A stretch of 64,000 nt of DNA from Candidatus Villigracilis affinis (lineage in GTDB: Bacteria; Chloroflexota; Anaerolineae; Anaerolineales; Villigracilaceae), in NCBI GenBank assembly GCA_016718275.1, contig JADKEA010000011.1, positions 94,236-158,235 of the forward strand, given 5' to 3'. This document shows, piece after piece, positions 61,389-64,000 of this stretch. Under the pieces are notes generated by a model. That model was not told the origin of the DNA. It saw only the letters and a list, made by a program, of their open reading frames with translations, and did no database searches. Position 1 is the first letter of the stretch; the number at the start of each line of letters is the position of its first letter. Both the position numbers and the translations under genes were made by a program.

Positions 61389-62734
61389 CAAAACTCTATG
61401 TTATCCAACACGCTTTTTCGCTTGGAGCGCGCAAAGCGCCAATCGAGCAGGCTTTTCTCGTATACGCGGTGGAAGTTAAAGCCCGCCAGCATGGCACCAA
61501 AGGCCGCAACCAAAGCGGTGCCCAGGGAAATATATTGAAACACGGGTTCTGTGATCATGGCCGAACGCAGCAGCCACAGCAAAAGCGCCATCCATAAACT
61601 GCTTGCGATGGTGGCAAAGTTATAGAAAACAGAATCCATAAACAGGGCGACGCGACCGCGTCTTTCGTCAGGGATCAAGCCCTGCAACGATTTTCGGGTG
61701 GGCTCATCCCAACCGCGCTGGACCATGCGGGCAAAGAAACGTCCGATGGCAACACCCCAGACCCCCACCAGACCGAGGGCAATTCCGCTTGCGCCGAGAA
61801 GAAAAGCAGGCAGGACCATGAATGAATTTTTCAGCGCGACTTTTTCCAGCAGGCGTCTGGTGATCAGCCATTGAAAGGTCAACAGACCGATGGTTTGCGC
61901 GGTTTTGAAATACCCGAGAAATTGCTGGAATTCGAGGGAGTTGCCGCTCGTGTTCGTTTCGATGGAACGAAGGAAATAAAACTCAAGCATGGCCAACGCC
62001 ACGCCGCTCAAGAGCATGATGATCGCCACCATTTTCAGCATGGCGACTTTTGAGAAATACTCGATCCCCACCTGCAAACTTTTCATCAGGCTGGTGTCTT
62101 CATCTTTGGATTGACGGGCACGGACATGGTGACGGAAAAACGCGATCCGCAAAACAATCATCGACACGATCAACAGCAGCGCCGCCAGGACGAAAATCGC
62201 TTCAGGCCCCGCCGACTGCTGTTCCAGCAATTCGGCAGACACGCCTGCGAGGGAGTTTCCTGCCAAACTGCCGATCACCGCACCCGATGCAACCAAAGGA
62301 AAGACCCGTTTGCCTTCGGTGACCGAGAAAACATCATTGGCAAGCGCCCAAAATGCGAGCGGCAGGATATAGTATTGCTGGTCGGTAATAATGGATAACA
62401 GGGGAAACGTGATCTTATCGGGGATCTGGGCGCGGAACAGAAACATCAACGCCAGATAGAACATTCCCATGAGGCCCAACAGCCAGGTGATCAAATTCAG
62501 TCTCGAATATCGGTCAACGAGGACGGAGTATCCGCTCGCGCCGACCAGGGTCAGGAGGGTCATCACCAGCCACAGCCAGGGCAAAGAATCGGACCCGATG
62601 TTGCTGACAAATCCCGCCGTTGCCACGACATCAGATAATTCCATCACCATCATGTTGATGGCAAGCAAAAACCACAAAGCCAGAACCAGTTTAACGTGTT
62701 GCGTGCCAAACCAGTTGGTCATTCTCTCATTCAC
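61388..62734 (-). CDS. MFS/nucleotide-transporter-like membrane protein
   Basis: 448 residues from a GTG at 62734 with GAGGA 4 nt upstream; ATG at 62722 and TTG at 62797 are alternatives. About 11-12 membrane segments. Contains RMVQRGWDEPTRKSLQGLIP and DERRGRVALFMDSVFYN, which are like the Npt1/Npt2 nucleotide-transporter branch of the MFS. The N-terminal helices are MFS-like. Could import or export a nucleotide or the operon's product. First gene of the four-gene operon. Confidence 0.82.
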   Translation of the reverse strand: MNERMTNWFGTQHVKLVLALWFLLAINMMVMELSDVVATAGFVSNIGSDSLPWLWLVMTLLTLVGASGYSVLVDRYSRLNLITWLLGLMGMFYLALMFLFRAQIPDKITFPLLSIITDQQYYILPLAFWALANDVFSVTEGKRVFPLVASGAVIGSLAGNSLAGVSAELLEQQSAGPEAIFVLAALLLIVSMIVLRIAFFRHHVRARQSKDEDTSLMKSLQVGIEYFSKVAMLKMVAIIMLLSGVALAMLEFYFLRSIETNTSGNSLEFQQFLGYFKTAQTIGLLTFQWLITRRLLEKVALKNSFMVLPAFLLGASGIALGLVGVWGVAIGRFFARMVQRGWDEPTRKSLQGLIPDERRGRVALFMDSVFYNFATIASSLWMALLLWLLRSAMITEPVFQYISLGTALVAAFGAMLAGFNFHRVYEKSLLDWRFARSKRKSVLDNIEF

Positions 62735-62945
62735 AAGATCCTCGTCTGATAAATAACTGTTTTTAGGATTTGGAGCAAACTGCGGGCGCCATTTCAAGAA
62801 TCAATGAAGGAAATCTGGCGGCCGTAAACGAAGCAACGGGGACGCCCCCCAATCTTCCGATTCTCATTGAAGAATGAATTCCCTTCATCTTGAAAATGGA
62901 GCGTATTTCTGAAATATTCGTTCCTCTTTTGGGAAAACTAGGGCG

Positions 62946-62974
62946 AGTATACCCGATTATGAGAAAGGCTCCAA
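62946..62974 (-). promoter_or_regulatory. putative promoter of the transporter-GNAT-sensor-ATP-grasp operon
   Basis: TTGGAG, 17-nt spacer, TATACT on the - strand. The -35 is only half-consensus, the spacing is ideal. Confidence 0.5.
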
Positions 62975-63132
62975 TTCCATGAGAACGGCAGAACAGGGAA
63001 ATTTTGGGCGCCGAGGCCGGAAGCCGCACGGGGTAGAGATCACTCAAAGAGGACACAGAGACCTCTGAGAGAAAACCCGGGTGGAGATGATGGCGTAGAG
63101 CGTTGGGTGTAAGGAAAAGCCCTGCGAAAGTG

Positions 63133-63138
63133 TATAAT
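63133..63138 (+). promoter_or_regulatory. putative -10 box (TATAAT) 6 nt before a start codon
   Basis: TATAAT followed by AACCTT and the ATG at 63145; predicted leaderless. Confidence 0.5.
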
Positions 63139-63144
63139 AACCTT

Positions 63145-63915
63145 ATGACCGACGAACCCATCAAATCTCTTGCACGCAACAAGATCGCCATGCTTATCGA
63201 TGGCGATAACGCCCAGGCGGGACTGCTTTCCCAGATGTTGGTGGAGGCGGGACGCTACGGCCAGGTGACCGTCCGCCGCATTTATGGGGATTGGACGACG
63301 CAAAGTATGAATTCATGGAAGGATACGCTTAATTTTCACGCGTTCCAACCCATTCAGCAATTCCGTTATACCATCGGAAAGAACGCAACCGACAGCGCGA
63401 TGATCATCGACGCGATGGATATCCTGCATTCGGGCGTGGTGGACGGCTTTTGTCTGGTCTCCAGCGACAGCGACTATACGCGGCTGGCCACCCGCATCCG
63501 CGAGACGGGCGTGTTCGTGATGGGCATCGGCGAAAAGAAGACGCCAAAACCGTTCGTGAACGCCTGCGATGTGTTCGTGTACACGGAAAACCTGGTCACC
63601 GAAAAGAAAGCCCCCCCACAAAAGAACAGAAACGTGGATAAAACGAAAAAGGCCAAGGACGAGAAGGAAGAAAAAGAAGAACTCGACCCGATGCCAATTT
63701 TGAGCCAGGCTTTTGAGATGGCGGTACAGCAGGACGGCTGGGCTTCTCTCGCCAATATGGGCAACGCCCTTTACCAGGTGGATCCAGGCTTCGACCCGCG
63801 CACCTACGGCCACAAACAGCTTTCGAAGATGATCAGCAAGTTGAAAGACCGCTTCGAGATGCGCGCCCAGGAAAACGACGGTCCGATCATCTTTTATGTG
63901 CGGATGAAGGAATAA
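63145..63915 (+). CDS. NYN-domain ribonuclease-like protein with LOTUS/OST-HTH domain
   Basis: 256 residues from the ATG at 63145. NYN (PIN-like) domain with acidic residues in AMLIDGDNAQAGL, TDSAMIIDAMDIL and LVSSDSDYTRLA, the metal-binding set of LabA/DUF88 nucleases. A Lys/Glu-rich linker (about 165-190) leads to a LOTUS/OST-HTH domain (QDGWASLANMGNALYQ, FDPRTYGHKQLSKMISKL), which binds RNA or partners. Probable RNA-processing role. Followed by a good terminator. Confidence 0.92.
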   Translation: MTDEPIKSLARNKIAMLIDGDNAQAGLLSQMLVEAGRYGQVTVRRIYGDWTTQSMNSWKDTLNFHAFQPIQQFRYTIGKNATDSAMIIDAMDILHSGVVDGFCLVSSDSDYTRLATRIRETGVFVMGIGEKKTPKPFVNACDVFVYTENLVTEKKAPPQKNRNVDKTKKAKDEKEEKEELDPMPILSQAFEMAVQQDGWASLANMGNALYQVDPGFDPRTYGHKQLSKMISKLKDRFEMRAQENDGPIIFYVRMKE

Positions 63916-63925
63916 ACAAGGAAAT

Positions 63926-63955
63926 GGCCTGCCTAAAGCAGGCCGTTTTATTTTT
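63926..63955 (+). terminator. rho-independent terminator of the NYN gene
   Basis: 7-bp stem GGCCTGC/GCAGGCC with 5-nt loop followed by GTTTTATTTTT. Confidence 0.88.
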
Positions 63956-63968
63956 ACGGCAGGGACTG

Positions 63969-63974
63969 TATAAT
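63969..63974 (+). promoter_or_regulatory. putative -10 box (TATAAT) 6 nt before a start codon at the right edge
   Basis: TATAAT, then GCTGTT and an ATG at 63981. Same spacing as at 55569 and 63133. Confidence 0.45.
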
Positions 63975-63980
63975 GCTGTT

Positions 63981-64000
63981 ATGCAATCTATAAGGTGTTA
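63981..64000 (+). CDS. start of a gene cut by the right edge (product unknown)
   Basis: Only ATG and five further codons (MQSIRC) are inside the window. The preceding -10 box and terminator layout suggest a true gene start, but the frame cannot be tested here. Confidence 0.3.

Larger units (their letters stand above)
62735..63144. other. 410-nt divergent intergenic stretch with operon promoter and long leader
   Basis: On the - strand a TTGGAG-17-TATACT promoter lies at 62946-62974; its leader of about 205 nt runs to the transporter start and contains a GGGG/CCCC hairpin (62838-62850 region). A short frame (62763-62888, 41 codons) is present in the leader but has no evidence. On + the last bases form the promoter of the NYN gene. 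Confidence 0.5.

Noticed and set aside
62763..63191. 142-codon open frame on the - strand in the divergent intergenic region
   Set aside because: It would overlap both the NYN start and the transporter start, and its sequence looks like translated non-coding DNA. Its last 41 codons could be a leader peptide, but nothing supports that.

Overview
The window looks like a chromosomal stretch of a Chloroflexota bacterium, most likely class Anaerolineae. This is an inference from protein style: Thr/Pro-rich linkers after lipoprotein signal peptides, a fused gamma-alpha 2-oxoacid:ferredoxin oxidoreductase with its beta partner, the EF-P loop sequence, and several proteins that resemble only Chloroflexota hypotheticals. 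Base composition is near 50% GC. I see no prophage, insertion sequence or CRISPR array.

Region by region. 1-8.2 kb (mostly - strand): a HAD-DinB fusion running off the left edge, an 8-Cys small protein, EF-P, MogA, a stand-alone receiver, Lon, Hsp20, tRNA-Arg(UCU), and a pair of overlapping unknown genes. 8.3-23.3 kb (+ strand): a haem-c-like lipoprotein, a FadR-type regulator with a 20-bp palindrome at its promoter, the 2-oxoacid oxidoreductase pair, an MFS transporter, a frameshifted ArfB-like release factor, small accessory genes (VOC, HEAT, phosphoesterase, ankyrin, GNAT), a 1289-residue PAS/GAF/HD-GYP sensor, a Nudix hydrolase and an EamA transporter. 23.4-33.1 kb (- strand): a frameshifted pyruvate kinase, an amino-acid set (ornithine carbamoyltransferase, ornithine aminotransferase, alanine dehydrogenase, CoA-transferase) that could feed ornithine and alanine carbon towards pyruvate and acyl-CoA, an MBL hydrolase and a MoxR-DUF58 pair.

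33.4-53.7 kb is a large exopolysaccharide locus: a membrane phosphoglycosyl transferase, four glycosyltransferases, a polysaccharide deacetylase, Wzx-like flippase, Wzy/ligase-like protein, a Wzz-like chain-length protein, a BcsB-like protein, two sulfotransferases, an APH-fold kinase, a methyltransferase-like protein, a GINT1-like propeller protein and a surface lipoprotein. Its most unusual feature is two degenerate GGDEF domains, one fused to Wzz and one on a separate membrane protein, which suggests nucleotide sensing or a scaffold role built into polymer-length control. The two sulfotransferases suggest a sulfated polymer.

53.9-64 kb holds a glutaredoxin-thioredoxin reductase fusion with a second glutaredoxin, a lipoprotein, a two-component system whose sensor loop is rich in Met/Gly/Gln, a tightly packed four-gene operon (transporter, GNAT-like, HAMP sensor without output, ATP-grasp ligase), and a NYN-LOTUS protein. 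The four-gene operon and the Wzz-GGDEF/BcsB module are the best candidates for undescribed biology.

Genome-level observations: several genes have a TATAAT box 6-8 nt before the start codon, which implies leaderless transcripts. Both frameshifts in the window lie in a run of four C that would be repaired by one more C, which points to consensus error rather than gene decay. The 3' end of tRNA-Arg(UCG) is duplicated 65 bp downstream, like an old attachment-site scar.
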